A stretch of DNA of 29,892 nucleotides from Pseudomonadota bacterium (GTDB taxonomy: Bacteria; Pseudomonadota; Gammaproteobacteria; Burkholderiales; Burkholderiaceae_C): assembly GCA_023387335.1 (NCBI GenBank), contig JAEWIF010000064.1, positions 1 through 29,892 of the forward strand, written 5' to 3'. A model generated the notes under the pieces. The model was not told where the DNA came from and did no database searches. It saw only the letters and a list, made by a program, of their open reading frames with translations. Made by a program: the position numbers and the translations under genes. Shown piece by piece: positions 16,519 to 24,387 of the stretch (the first letter of the stretch is position 1; each line of letters opens with the position of its first letter).

Positions 16519-17858
16519 GCCGCCGGCTCGACCGCCTTCTTGCGCGCCGACGCCTTGGCCGGCGCGGTGCGCTGGGCGTTGGGCACCTGCGGGCCGTCGT
16601 TGAAGCGGGCGATGAAGTCGCGCACCTCGGGGTAGACGAGTTCGCGCCACTTGCGGCCGGAGAAGATGCCGTAGTGGCCGGCGCCCTTCACCTCGATGTG
16701 CTTCTGGCGCGACTTGGGCACGTTGAAGCAGAGCTCGTGCGCCGCCTCGGTCTGGCCGGCGCCGGAGATGTCGTCCAGCTCGCCCTCGATGGTCAGGTGC
16801 GCGGTGGTGGTGATGTCCTCGGGCCGGACGCGCTCGAGGTCGCCGTCCTCGCTGATCACGTCCCAGGTGCCGTTGACGAGGGCGAAGTCCTGGAACACGG
16901 TGCGGATGGTCTCCAGGTAGTAATCGGCGTCCATGTCGAGCACCGCGTTGTACTCGTCGTAGAACTGGCGATGCGACTCGGCCTTGTCGTCGTCGCCGGC
17001 CACCAGGTGCTTGAAGTAGTCGTAGTGGCTGGACAGGTGGCGGTCGGGGTTCATCGCCACGAATCCGGTGTGCTGCAGGAAGCCGGGGTACACGCGGCGG
17101 CCCGAGCCCGGGAAGCTGGTCGGAACGCGGTAGATCACGTTGTTCTCGAACCATTCGTAGCTCTTGTTCATCGCCAGGTTGTTCACCGCGGTCGGCGATT
17201 TGCGCGCGTCGATCGGGCCGCCCATCATGGTCATGGTCAGCGGCGTCGTTTCGCCGCGCGAGGCCATGAGCGACACGGCGGCCAGCACCGGCACGGTGGG
17301 CTGGCAGACGCTGATGACGTGGCAGTTGCCGTACGTGCCTTGCAGGTGGCGGATGAAGTCCTGCACGTAGTGGACGTAGTCGTCCAGGTGGAACTCGCCC
17401 TGTTCCAGCGGCACGGTGCGGGCGTTCTTCCAGTCGGTGATGTAGACCTTGTGGTCGGCCAGCAGGCTGCGCACGGTGTCGCGCAGCAGCGTGGCGTAGT
17501 GGCCCGAGAGTGGCGCCACCACCAGCACGGTCGGCTGCGACTTCAGCTTGGTCAGCGTGTCCGGATCGTCGGAGAAGCGCTTGAAGCGGCGCAGCTCGCA
17601 GAACGGCTTGTCGATCTCCACGCCTTCGTGGATCACCACGTCGACGCCGTCGACCTGCACCGTCTGGATGTCGAACTGGGGCTTCTCGTAGTCCTTCCAC
17701 AGCCGGTACATCAGCTCGTACGCGGCGGATGCGCGCTGCGCGAGCGGGTTCTGGCCGAAGAGGGTGAGGGGGTTGCTGTAGAGTTTTGCCGCCGCCTGAG
17801 CGAAGTCGGCGAAGGGTTCCATCAGCGAACGTTGGGCTTCGTAAATCTGGTAGAGCAT
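16515..17858 (-). CDS. phaZ: Intracellular polyhydroxybutyrate depolymerase
   Basis: Predicted 447 aa. Degrades intracellular PHB granules; acts at the granule surface in the cytoplasm, so no signal peptide is expected and none is seen. The family has a cysteine nucleophile in place of the lipase-box serine, visible as ISVCQPTV with C185; VVAPLSGHYATLLRDT supplies the oxyanion region and GAGHYGIFSG the catalytic histidine. Length and motifs match the PhaZ1 type of Cupriavidus. I start at ATG 17858 (MLYQIYEAQ), where family homology starts; an upstream TTG at 17885 is in frame but lies on the promoter. The ribosome site is weak. TGCANTGCA motifs near the promoter suggest control by the PHB-responsive repressor PhaR (inferred). 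Coupled downstream to the RnfB-like gene. Confidence 0.92.
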   Translation of the reverse strand: MLYQIYEAQRSLMEPFADFAQAAAKLYSNPLTLFGQNPLAQRASAAYELMYRLWKDYEKPQFDIQTVQVDGVDVVIHEGVEIDKPFCELRRFKRFSDDPDTLTKLKSQPTVLVVAPLSGHYATLLRDTVRSLLADHKVYITDWKNARTVPLEQGEFHLDDYVHYVQDFIRHLQGTYGNCHVISVCQPTVPVLAAVSLMASRGETTPLTMTMMGGPIDARKSPTAVNNLAMNKSYEWFENNVIYRVPTSFPGSGRRVYPGFLQHTGFVAMNPDRHLSSHYDYFKHLVAGDDDKAESHRQFYDEYNAVLDMDADYYLETIRTVFQDFALVNGTWDVISEDGDLERVRPEDITTTAHLTIEGELDDISGAGQTEAAHELCFNVPKSRQKHIEVKGAGHYGIFSGRKWRELVYPEVRDFIARFNDGPQVPNAQRTAPAKASARKKAVEPAA

Positions 17859-17879
17859 GCTGTGGGCCCCGGGGAATTG

Positions 17880-17990
17880 GTGCAATGCAATATAGCAGTC
17901 CTGCCGGCCGCGCGCTCATCCGTGAATGGCCTAGGCCCTCCGCGGAAAGCGGCATCCGACCAACGGCAGTTTCGCCGTTTTGCAGTGCAC
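17880..17990. promoter_or_regulatory. phaZ promoter with two TGCANTGCA dyads (candidate PhaR operators)
   Basis: On the - strand TATATT (plus 17889-17894) is a five-of-six -10 box that would start phaZ transcription near 17882; no strong -35 is seen. TGCAATGCA (17881-17889) overlaps it, and TGCAGTGCA (17981-17989) lies exactly 100 bases away. Written on opposite strands, the two share GTGCANTGCAA, 10 of 11 bases. The core TGC-N3-GCA fits the TGC-rich consensus reported for PhaR of Paracoccus. PhaR itself is not in this window, so the assignment is inference. Confidence 0.45.
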
Positions 17991-18033
17991 TATGTGCGGG
18001 AATTCTTTCCTACTTGATGTCAACCAAGAACGC

Positions 18034-18873
18034 ATGACCTTCCAGGATCCCGACGCCTCGCTCTCGCTTCGAACCCTGCAGCGCAGCACCCGGATGCCCG
18101 CGCTGTTCATCGGCCACGGCAGCCCGATGAACGCCATCGAGGACAACGCCTGGCGGCGCGGCTGGCAGGCGCTGGGCCGCGAGTTCGGCGCGGGCGTCGC
18201 CTGGCCGGCGCCGCAACTAATCCTTTGCGTGTCGGCGCACTGGCTGACGCACGGCTGGTGGCTCACCGGCATGGAGCGGCCCAAGACCATCCACGATTTC
18301 GGCGGCTTCCCCGCCGAGCTGTTCGCCCAGCAGTACCCGGTGCCTGGCGCGCCTGCGGCGGCGCGCGAGATCGCCGGGCTGATCGGCGCCGGCGTGGACG
18401 AGCGCGAGTGGGGCCTGGACCACGGCAGCTGGTCCGTGCTCAAGCCGATGTTCCCGGCAGCGGAAATCCCGGTCGTTCAGCTCAGCCTGGACTGGGACCG
18501 TCCGCCGGAAGAGCACCTGGCCCTCGGCCGGCAACTGCGCGCGCTGCGCGATTGGGGCGTGCTCGTCGTCGGGACCGGCAACACCGTGCACAACCTGCGC
18601 ACGATGCGGCGCGAACTGCCGCCCGACCAGGCCTACGAATGGACGGTGGCGTTCGACGCCCAGGTGGCCGAGCACGTGCGGGCCGGCCGGCTCGACGAGC
18701 TGGCGCGGTTCCAGTCATGGGGAGAGATGGCGCGGTTGGCGCACCCGAGCCACGAGCACTACCTGCCGCTGCTGCACGCCGCCGGCGCTGCCCACGAGGG
18801 CGAGCCGGTGCGGTTCTTCAACGAGGGCTTCCAGGGCGGATCGATCGCGATGCGATCGATCGTGTGGGGCTGA
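18034..18873 (+). CDS. ygiD: Extradiol ring-cleavage dioxygenase, DODA/YgiD type (LigB superfamily)
   Basis: Predicted 279 aa. The family opens catechol rings such as L-DOPA at the 4,5-bond with a metal and O2. Seen here: TRMPALFIGHGSPMNAIEDN with H28, LILCVSAHWLTHGWW with H69, and GTGNTVHNLRTM, the conserved metal-site and active-site stretches. Start choice: ATG 18034 gives a product slightly longer than the 262-271 aa typical of YgiD; the frame is open further upstream (TTG 17980), but that codon lies inside a putative operator, and no family sequence lies there. The ribosome site is poor. The physiological substrate in bacteria is unclear. It converges with the aminotransferase gene, with tandem hairpins at its 3' end. 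Confidence 0.88.
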   Translation: MTFQDPDASLSLRTLQRSTRMPALFIGHGSPMNAIEDNAWRRGWQALGREFGAGVAWPAPQLILCVSAHWLTHGWWLTGMERPKTIHDFGGFPAELFAQQYPVPGAPAAAREIAGLIGAGVDEREWGLDHGSWSVLKPMFPAAEIPVVQLSLDWDRPPEEHLALGRQLRALRDWGVLVVGTGNTVHNLRTMRRELPPDQAYEWTVAFDAQVAEHVRAGRLDELARFQSWGEMARLAHPSHEHYLPLLHAAGAAHEGEPVRFFNEGFQGGSIAMRSIVWG

Positions 18874-18883
18874 GGCGCCCCAC
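18839..18883. terminator. Tandem hairpins at the ygiD/aminotransferase convergent junction
   Basis: GATCGATCGC, GAT, GCGATCGATC (18839-18861) is a perfect 10-bp inverted repeat inside the last codons of the dioxygenase gene. Two bases later GTGGGGC (18864-18870) pairs with GCCCCAC (18877-18883), enclosing the stop codon. The convergent aminotransferase stop follows at 18887-18889. No U-tract follows on either strand, so this is better seen as a 3'-end-stabilising or bidirectional Rho-assisted structure than as a canonical terminator. Confidence 0.45.
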
Positions 18884-18886
18884 GGC

Positions 18887-20083
18887 TTACACGACCTTGG
18901 CGATCGACTGGCAGACGTAGTCGATGTTCTTGCTGTTCAGCGCGGCCACGCACATGCGGCCGGTGTCGGTGCCGTAGACGCCGAACTCGTTGCGCAGGCG
19001 GACCATCTGGTCCTTGGTGAGCCCCGAGTAGCTGAACATGCCGATCTGGGTGGTGATGAAGCCCATGTCTTCCTTCACGCCCGCGGTCTTGAGCTTTTCC
19101 ACCAGCGCCAGGCGCATCTGCTTGATGCGCAGGCGCATCTCGCCGAGCTCCTTTTCCCACAGCGCGCGCAGCGACGGGTCGCTCAGCACCGCGGTCACCA
19201 CGGCCGCGCCGTGCGTGGGCGGGTTGCTGTAGTTGGTGCGGATCATGATCTTCAGCTGGCTGAGCACGCGCGAGGCTTCTTCCTTGTCGCTGCACAGCAC
19301 CGACAAGGCGCCGACGCGCTCGCCGTAGAGGCTGAAGCTCTTGGAGAACGAGGTGGAGACGAAGAAGTCCTGGCCGGACGCGACGAACTTGCCGATGACC
19401 GCGCCGTCCTCGGCGATGCCGGCGCCGAAGCCCTGGTAGGCCATGTCGAGGAAGGGCACCAGCTTCTTCGCCTTGCAGGCGGCGATGACCTTGTCCCACT
19501 GCTCGGCGGTGATGTCGTAGCCGGTCGGGTTGTGGCAGCAGGCGTGCAGGACCACGACGGTGCCTTCGGGCGCCATGTTGAGCGCGGTGAGCATGCCGTC
19601 GAAGTCGACGCCGCGGCGGGCGGCGTTGTAGTACGGGTAGGTCTCGACCGTGAAGCCGGCCTGGCTGAACAGGGCGCGGTGGTTCTCCCAGCTCGGGTCG
19701 CTGATCAGCACCTTGGCCTTGGGGTTCACCTTCTGCAGGAAGTCGGCGCCGATCTTCAGGCCGCCGGTGCCGCCCAGGGCCTGGACGGTGGCCACGCGGC
19801 CGCTCTTGACCGGCTCGCTTTCGGCCCCAAATACCAGGCTCTTGACGGCCTGGTCGTACGCGGCGATGCCGTCGATGGGCAGGTAGCCGCGCGCCTTGGG
19901 CGCTTCCATCATCTGCTTTTCCGCCTGCTGCACGCACTGCAGCAGGGGGAGCTTGCCGCTGTCGTCGTAGTACACGCCCACGCCGAGGTTCACTTTCTGC
20001 GGGTTGGCGTCGGCGTTGAACTGCTCGTTGAGACCCAGGATGGGGTCGCGCGGGGCCATTTCGACGGACTTGAACAAAGACAT
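18887..20083 (-). CDS. Aromatic-amino-acid / aspartate aminotransferase (class I)
   Basis: Predicted 398 aa, PLP-dependent aminotransferase fold type I, subgroup Ialpha (AspC/TyrB). It starts MSLFKSVEMAPRDPILGLNEQF, has GVYYDDSGKLPLL near 40, SDPSWENHRALF, the ring-stacking LHACCHNPTGYD, and STSFSKSFSLYGERVG with the PLP lysine at K248. It would exchange the amino group between aspartate, tyrosine or phenylalanine and 2-oxoglutarate. The choice of aspC or tyrB cannot be made safely by eye; Burkholderiales copies are usually annotated as aromatic aminotransferases. An AGAGGA ribosome site is 9 to 14 bases from ATG 20083. Divergent from uvrB across 127 bases. Confidence 0.92.
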   Translation of the reverse strand: MSLFKSVEMAPRDPILGLNEQFNADANPQKVNLGVGVYYDDSGKLPLLQCVQQAEKQMMEAPKARGYLPIDGIAAYDQAVKSLVFGAESEPVKSGRVATVQALGGTGGLKIGADFLQKVNPKAKVLISDPSWENHRALFSQAGFTVETYPYYNAARRGVDFDGMLTALNMAPEGTVVVLHACCHNPTGYDITAEQWDKVIAACKAKKLVPFLDMAYQGFGAGIAEDGAVIGKFVASGQDFFVSTSFSKSFSLYGERVGALSVLCSDKEEASRVLSQLKIMIRTNYSNPPTHGAAVVTAVLSDPSLRALWEKELGEMRLRIKQMRLALVEKLKTAGVKEDMGFITTQIGMFSYSGLTKDQMVRLRNEFGVYGTDTGRMCVAALNSKNIDYVCQSIAKVV

Positions 20084-20210
20084 TGCGGGAGATCCTCTGG
20101 AAGAAGTCAGGAGTGCGGGGGGTGTGCTGCGGCGCCGCCGGAGCATGCTGTACGCTGTCCGGCTGCCCCGATTTTAAGCGCGCGCCCCAGCGCCAACTCA
20201 GCAGGACCCC
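20084..20210. promoter_or_regulatory. Divergent intergenic region, aminotransferase / uvrB
   Basis: The two promoters must lie in or near these 127 bases. On the - strand TAAAAT (plus 20171-20176) is a five-of-six -10 candidate for the aminotransferase gene. On the + strand no convincing pair is seen, although the same AT-rich patch (ATTTTAA) is the only low-GC segment. I looked for an SOS box for uvrB: CTGTACGCTGT is present near 20149 but has no matching ACAG half-site, so LexA control is not supported. Confidence 0.3.
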
Positions 20211-22322
20211 ATGCCAGACGTCGCCTCCGCCGAACCGGAAATCCAGAAGGAAGGAAAGTTCGTCACCTTCCCCGGCTCACCCTTCGAACTGTTCCAGCCT
20301 TACCCGCCCTCCGGCGACCAGCCGCAGGCCATCGAGAAGCTGGTCGAGGGCGTGGAGGACGGCGAGGTGTTCCAGACGCTGCTGGGCGTGACGGGTTCGG
20401 GCAAGACCTACACCATGGCCAACGTGATCGCCCGCCTGGGTCGGCCGGCCATCGTGTTCGCGCCGAACAAGACGCTGGCCGCGCAGCTGTACTCGGAGTT
20501 TCGCGAGTTCTTCCCGAAGAACGCGATCGAGTACTTCGTCAGCTACTACGACTACTACCAGCCGGAAGCCTACGTTCCGCAGCGCGACCTGTTCATCGAG
20601 AAGGACAGCTCGATCAACGAGCACATCGAGCAGATGCGGCTGTCGGCCACCAAGAGCGTGCTGGAGCGGCGCGACACGGTGATCGTCGCTACCGTGAGCG
20701 CCATCTACGGCATCGGCGCCCCCGAGGACTACACGCAGATGCGGTTCATCTGCCGGGTGGGCGACAAGATCGGCCAGCGCGACATCATCGGCCAGCTCAT
20801 TCGCATGCAGTACAACCGCAACGAGCAGGACTTCTCGCGCGGCACCTTCCGCGTGCGCGGCGACACCATCGACGTTTTCCCCGCCGAACACAGCGAGCTG
20901 GCGGTGCGGCTTGAGCTGTTCGACGACGAGATCGAGTCGCTGCAGCTGTTCGACCCGCTCACCGGGCGCGTGCGGCAGAAGGTGCCCCGCTTCACGATCT
21001 ATCCGTCCAGCCACTACGTGACGCCGCGCGAGAAGGTGGTCTCCGCGGTGGAGTCGATCAAGATCGAGCTGGAGCAGCGCCTGAAGGAACTGGTGGACAT
21101 GGGCAAGCTGGTCGAGGCGCAGCGCCTGGAGCAGCGCACCCGCTTCGACCTGGAGATGCTCAGCGAGGTCGGCCACTGCAAGGGCATCGAGAACTACACG
21201 CGCCACCTGTCCGGCTCGCCTCCGGGCGCGCCGCCGTCGACGCTGACCGACTACATGCCCAAGGACGCGCTGATGTTCCTGGACGAGAGCCACCAGATGA
21301 TCGGCCAGCTGAACGCGATGTACGCCGGCGACCGCCAGCGCAAGACGACGCTGGTGGAGTACGGCTTCCGGCTGCCCTCGGCGCTGGACAATCGGCCGCT
21401 GAAGTTCGAGGAGTTCGAGGCGCGCATGCGCCAGGTGGTGTTCGTCTCGGCCACGCCGGCCGACTACGAGAAGCAGCACGCGGGCAATGTGGTGGAACAG
21501 CTGGTGCGTCCTACCGGCCTGATCGACCCCGAGGTCGAGGTGCGTCCCGCCACGCACCAGGTCGACGACGTGCTGCAGGAGATCCGCATCCGCTCCGAGA
21601 AGAGCGAGCGGGTGCTGATCACCACGCTGACCAAGCGCATGGCCGAGCAGCTGACCGACTACCTGGCCGACAACGGCGTGAAGGTGCGCTACATGCACAG
21701 CGACATCGACACGGTGGAGCGGGTGGAGATCCTGCGCGACCTGCGGCTGGGCGCCTTCGACGTGCTGGTGGGCATCAACCTGCTGCGCGAGGGCCTGGAC
21801 ATCCCCGAGGTGTCGCTGGTCGCGATCCTGGACGCCGACAAGGAAGGCTTCCTGCGCGCCGAGCGATCGCTGATCCAGACCATCGGCCGGGCGGCGCGAA
21901 ACCTGCACGGCAAGGCCATCCTCTACGCCGACAACATGACCGAGTCGATGAAGAAGGCCATCGGCGAGACGGAACGGCGGCGCGCGAAGCAGATCGCCCA
22001 CAACCTGGCGCATGGCATCACGCCGCGCAGCATCCGCAAGGAAGTGCGCGACCTGATCGACGGCGTCTACAGCGAGAAGGCGGCCAAGGAGCAGGAGAAG
22101 CAGGAACTTCAGCGCGCCATGACCGAGGACATGTCCGAGAAGGACGTGGCCCGCGAGATCAAGCGGCTGGAGAAGCAGATGCTCGAGCACGCCCGCAACC
22201 TGGAGTTCGAGAAGGCGGCCCGGGTGCGCGACCAGCTGGCGCTGCTCAAGCAGCAGGCCTTCGGCGCGGTGGTGCACGACAGCGTCTCGCCGAACGCATC
22301 CGGTTCCCGCTCGCGCGGTTGA
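20211..22322 (+). CDS. uvrB: UvrABC excinuclease subunit B
   Basis: Predicted 703 aa. Damage-verification helicase-like subunit of nucleotide excision repair, loaded by UvrA and then joined by UvrC. Walker A GVTGSGKT is at 59-66; the beta-hairpin that is inserted behind damage appears as SYYDYYQPEAYVP; the later helicase motifs include DESHQM, FVSATPADYE and QTIGRAARN; the UVR domain that binds UvrC closes the protein (REIKRLEKQMLEHARNLEFEKAARVRDQL). A short N-terminal extension of about 25 residues precedes the conserved FELFQPYPPSGDQPQAI. AGGA lies 6 to 9 bases ahead of ATG 20211. Monocistronic by context. Confidence 0.97.
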   Translation: MPDVASAEPEIQKEGKFVTFPGSPFELFQPYPPSGDQPQAIEKLVEGVEDGEVFQTLLGVTGSGKTYTMANVIARLGRPAIVFAPNKTLAAQLYSEFREFFPKNAIEYFVSYYDYYQPEAYVPQRDLFIEKDSSINEHIEQMRLSATKSVLERRDTVIVATVSAIYGIGAPEDYTQMRFICRVGDKIGQRDIIGQLIRMQYNRNEQDFSRGTFRVRGDTIDVFPAEHSELAVRLELFDDEIESLQLFDPLTGRVRQKVPRFTIYPSSHYVTPREKVVSAVESIKIELEQRLKELVDMGKLVEAQRLEQRTRFDLEMLSEVGHCKGIENYTRHLSGSPPGAPPSTLTDYMPKDALMFLDESHQMIGQLNAMYAGDRQRKTTLVEYGFRLPSALDNRPLKFEEFEARMRQVVFVSATPADYEKQHAGNVVEQLVRPTGLIDPEVEVRPATHQVDDVLQEIRIRSEKSERVLITTLTKRMAEQLTDYLADNGVKVRYMHSDIDTVERVEILRDLRLGAFDVLVGINLLREGLDIPEVSLVAILDADKEGFLRAERSLIQTIGRAARNLHGKAILYADNMTESMKKAIGETERRRAKQIAHNLAHGITPRSIRKEVRDLIDGVYSEKAAKEQEKQELQRAMTEDMSEKDVAREIKRLEKQMLEHARNLEFEKAARVRDQLALLKQQAFGAVVHDSVSPNASGSRSRG

Positions 22323-22329
22323 GCCGGTG

Positions 22330-22356
22330 GGGGAACCATCCCCGTGACTGGCCAGT
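22330..22356 (+). terminator. Small hairpin and palindrome after uvrB
   Basis: GGGGA (22330-22334) and TCCCC (22339-22343) pair around ACCA just after the uvrB stop, followed by the 10-base palindrome ACTGGCCAGT (22347-22356). Neither has a U-tract. This may serve as a weak uvrB 3' end; the call is tentative. Confidence 0.3.
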
Positions 22357-22389
22357 CTACTTACCTGAGCGAAACGACGGGTTTTAGGG

Positions 22390-22415
22390 TATACTTGACG
22401 GAAACGCTCAAGAAA
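22390..22415 (+). promoter_or_regulatory. isc operon promoter with candidate IscR type 1 site
   Basis: TATACT (22390-22395, preceded by GGG) is a five-of-six -10 box. Overlapping it, 22391-22415 fits the published E. coli type 1 IscR motif (ATASYYGAC followed by an inverted half) at about 20 of 25 positions by my hand alignment. The visible dyad is CTTGA (22394-22398) / TCAAG (22408-22412). Binding of [2Fe-2S]-IscR here would block initiation, giving the usual feedback on Fe-S synthesis. No clear -35 box is seen. Confidence 0.65.
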
Positions 22416-22551
22416 GAACCAAGACCGGAGCCCGCAGAGGTGCCGGCGAGGGCCGGCCGAGGAGCCGGGAAATGGGTGGAGACGGGCGGCACCGGCAAGG
22501 TTCTGGTGCAGTGCAACTAGCAAGGGTTCAGATAGCAACAAGGAGGTTGCG
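22416..22551 (+). other. Long 5' leader of the isc operon with stem-loop
   Basis: About 150 bases separate the likely transcription start (near 22402) from the iscR ATG. The leader contains GCCGGC (22442-22447), GAGG, GCCGGC (22452-22457), a 6-bp stem with a four-base loop, and one TGCAGTGCA motif at 22507-22515. AAGGAGG just ahead of ATG 22552 is a very strong ribosome site. No riboswitch class is recognised. Confidence 0.45.
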
Positions 22552-23091
22552 ATGCGTCTCACAACCAAAGGCCGCTTTGCGGTCACCGCGATGATCGACC
22601 TGGCCCTTCGCCAGAACAACGGTCCCGTCACGCTGGCGGCGATCAGCCAGCGCCAGCAGATCTCGCTGTCGTACCTGGAGCAGCTGTTCGGCAAGCTGCG
22701 CCGGCACGAACTGGTGGAGTCCACCCGCGGCCCCGGCGGCGGCTACACGCTCGGCCGCAAGGCGGCGGAGATCACCGTCGCCGACATCATCGTGTCGGTC
22801 GACGAGCCCATCGACGCCACCCAGTGCGGCGGCAAGGAGAACTGCACCGGCGACGGCGGCCGCTGCATGACGCACGAGCTCTGGGCCCAGCTCAACCAGC
22901 GCATGGTGGAGTTCCTCGACTCGGTGACGCTGCAGAAGCTGGTGGACGACCAGCTGGCCAAGGGCATCCAGATCGAGGACAAGCCCGCCGTCAAGCGCGC
23001 CATCTCGAGCGCGCCGGTCGTCAAGCCGATCCGCGTGAACGCGCCGAACTCGGTGTTCGCGCTGGGCAGCATGTCGCCCGCCAAGTCCTGA
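22552..23091 (+). CDS. iscR: Fe-S cluster-sensing transcriptional regulator IscR (Rrf2 family)
   Basis: Predicted 179 aa. A winged helix-turn-helix occupies the N-terminal 70 residues (MRLTTKGRFAVTAMIDLAL, ISLSYLEQLFGKLRRHELV, the wing STRGPGGGYTLGR). The [2Fe-2S] ligands are C92, C98, C105 and H108. The spacing between the second and third Cys is one residue longer than in E. coli IscR (C92, C98, C104, H107). As holo-protein it represses the isc operon; as apo-protein it regulates other genes. The C-terminal 40 residues (KPAVKRAISSAPVVKPIRV) extend beyond the conserved fold. First gene of the operon, with its own candidate operator upstream. Confidence 0.96.
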   Translation: MRLTTKGRFAVTAMIDLALRQNNGPVTLAAISQRQQISLSYLEQLFGKLRRHELVESTRGPGGGYTLGRKAAEITVADIIVSVDEPIDATQCGGKENCTGDGGRCMTHELWAQLNQRMVEFLDSVTLQKLVDDQLAKGIQIEDKPAVKRAISSAPVVKPIRVNAPNSVFALGSMSPAKS

Positions 23092-23135
23092 GCCTCACCC
23101 GAGTAGTAATCGCGAGCCAACCGCCAGCTTCGAAC

Positions 23136-24362
23136 ATGGACATGACCCCGCACTTCCCGATCTACATGGACTACGGCGCGACGACGCCGGTCGACCCGCG
23201 CGTGGTCGACGCCATGATCCCCTGGCTGCGTGAGCACTTCGGCAACCCGGCGTCGCGCAGCCACGCCTGGGGCTGGGAAGCCGAAGCGGCGGTGGAGAAG
23301 GCGCGCGAGCAGGTGGCAGAGCTGATCGGCGCCGACCCGCGCGAGATCGTCTGGACCTCGGGCGCCACCGAGTCGAACAACCTGGCGCTCAAGGGCGCGG
23401 CCCAGTTCTACAAGAGCAAGGGCAAGCACCTCATCACCGTCAAGACCGAGCACAAGGCGGTGCTGGACACCATGCGCGAGCTGGAGCGCCAGGGTTTCGA
23501 GGTCACCTACATGGACGTGCAGGAAGACGGCCTGCTCGACCTGGAAGCTTTCAAGGCCGCGCTGCGGCCCGACACCATCCTGGTCAGCGTCATGTTCGTG
23601 AACAACGAGATCGGCGTGATCCAGGACATCCCGGCCATCGGCGCGATGTGCCGCGAGCGCGGGATCATCTTCCACGTGGACGCCGCGCAGGCCACCGGCA
23701 AGGTCGACATCGACGTCAAGAAGCTGCCGGTGGACCTCATGAGCCTGGCCTCGCACAAGACCTACGGGCCCAAGGGCATCGGCGCGCTGTACGTGCGGCG
23801 CAAGCCGCGCGTGCGGCTGGAAGCGCAGATGCACGGCGGCGGCCACGAGCGCGGCATGCGCTCGGGGACGCTGCCCACGCACCAGATCGTGGGCATGGGC
23901 GAGGCGTTCCGGCTGGCGAAGCTGGAAATGGCCAAGGACAACGCCCATGCCACGGCTCTGCACAAGCGCCTGCTGGAAGGCCTGAAGGGCGTGGAGCAGG
24001 TCTTCATCAACGGCAGCAACGAGCCGGGCCGCCGCGTGGCGCAGAACCTGAACATGAGCTTCAACTTCGTCGAGGGCGAGTCGCTGATCATGGGCATCAA
24101 GGGCCTGGCGGTGTCGTCGGGCTCGGCCTGCACCTCGGCCTCGCTGGAGCCCAGCTACGTGCTGCGCGCCCTCGGCCGCAGCGACGAACTGGCCCACAGC
24201 AGCCTGCGCATGACGATCGGGCGCTTCACCACCGAGGAAGAGATCGACTACGCAGTCGAAGTGATCAAGAAGAACGTCGCCAAGCTGCGCGAGCTGAGCC
24301 CGCTCTGGGAGATGTACCAGGACGGCGTGGACCTCAGCACCATCCAGTGGACGGCGCACTGA
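23136..24362 (+). CDS. iscS: Cysteine desulfurase IscS
   Basis: Predicted 408 aa (E. coli 404). PLP enzyme that takes sulfur from cysteine and hands it, as a persulfide, to IscU and to tRNA thiolation enzymes. It begins with PIYMDYGATTPVDPRV; the PLP lysine is K208 in SLASHKTYGPKG; the mobile-loop catalytic cysteine is C332 in SSGSACTSASLEPSYVLRALG. ATG 23136 gives the conserved N-terminus after six residues; a second ATG two codons later is also possible, and the ribosome site is weak for both. 44 bases after iscR. Function secure. Confidence 0.97.
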   Translation: MDMTPHFPIYMDYGATTPVDPRVVDAMIPWLREHFGNPASRSHAWGWEAEAAVEKAREQVAELIGADPREIVWTSGATESNNLALKGAAQFYKSKGKHLITVKTEHKAVLDTMRELERQGFEVTYMDVQEDGLLDLEAFKAALRPDTILVSVMFVNNEIGVIQDIPAIGAMCRERGIIFHVDAAQATGKVDIDVKKLPVDLMSLASHKTYGPKGIGALYVRRKPRVRLEAQMHGGGHERGMRSGTLPTHQIVGMGEAFRLAKLEMAKDNAHATALHKRLLEGLKGVEQVFINGSNEPGRRVAQNLNMSFNFVEGESLIMGIKGLAVSSGSACTSASLEPSYVLRALGRSDELAHSSLRMTIGRFTTEEEIDYAVEVIKKNVAKLRELSPLWEMYQDGVDLSTIQWTAH

Positions 24363-24387
24363 CCCAGACAACCGAGAGGACTACAAC

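Noticed and set aside
20147..20165. CTGTACGCTGT upstream of uvrB as an SOS box
   Set aside because: Lacks the inverted ACAG half-site at the proper distance.
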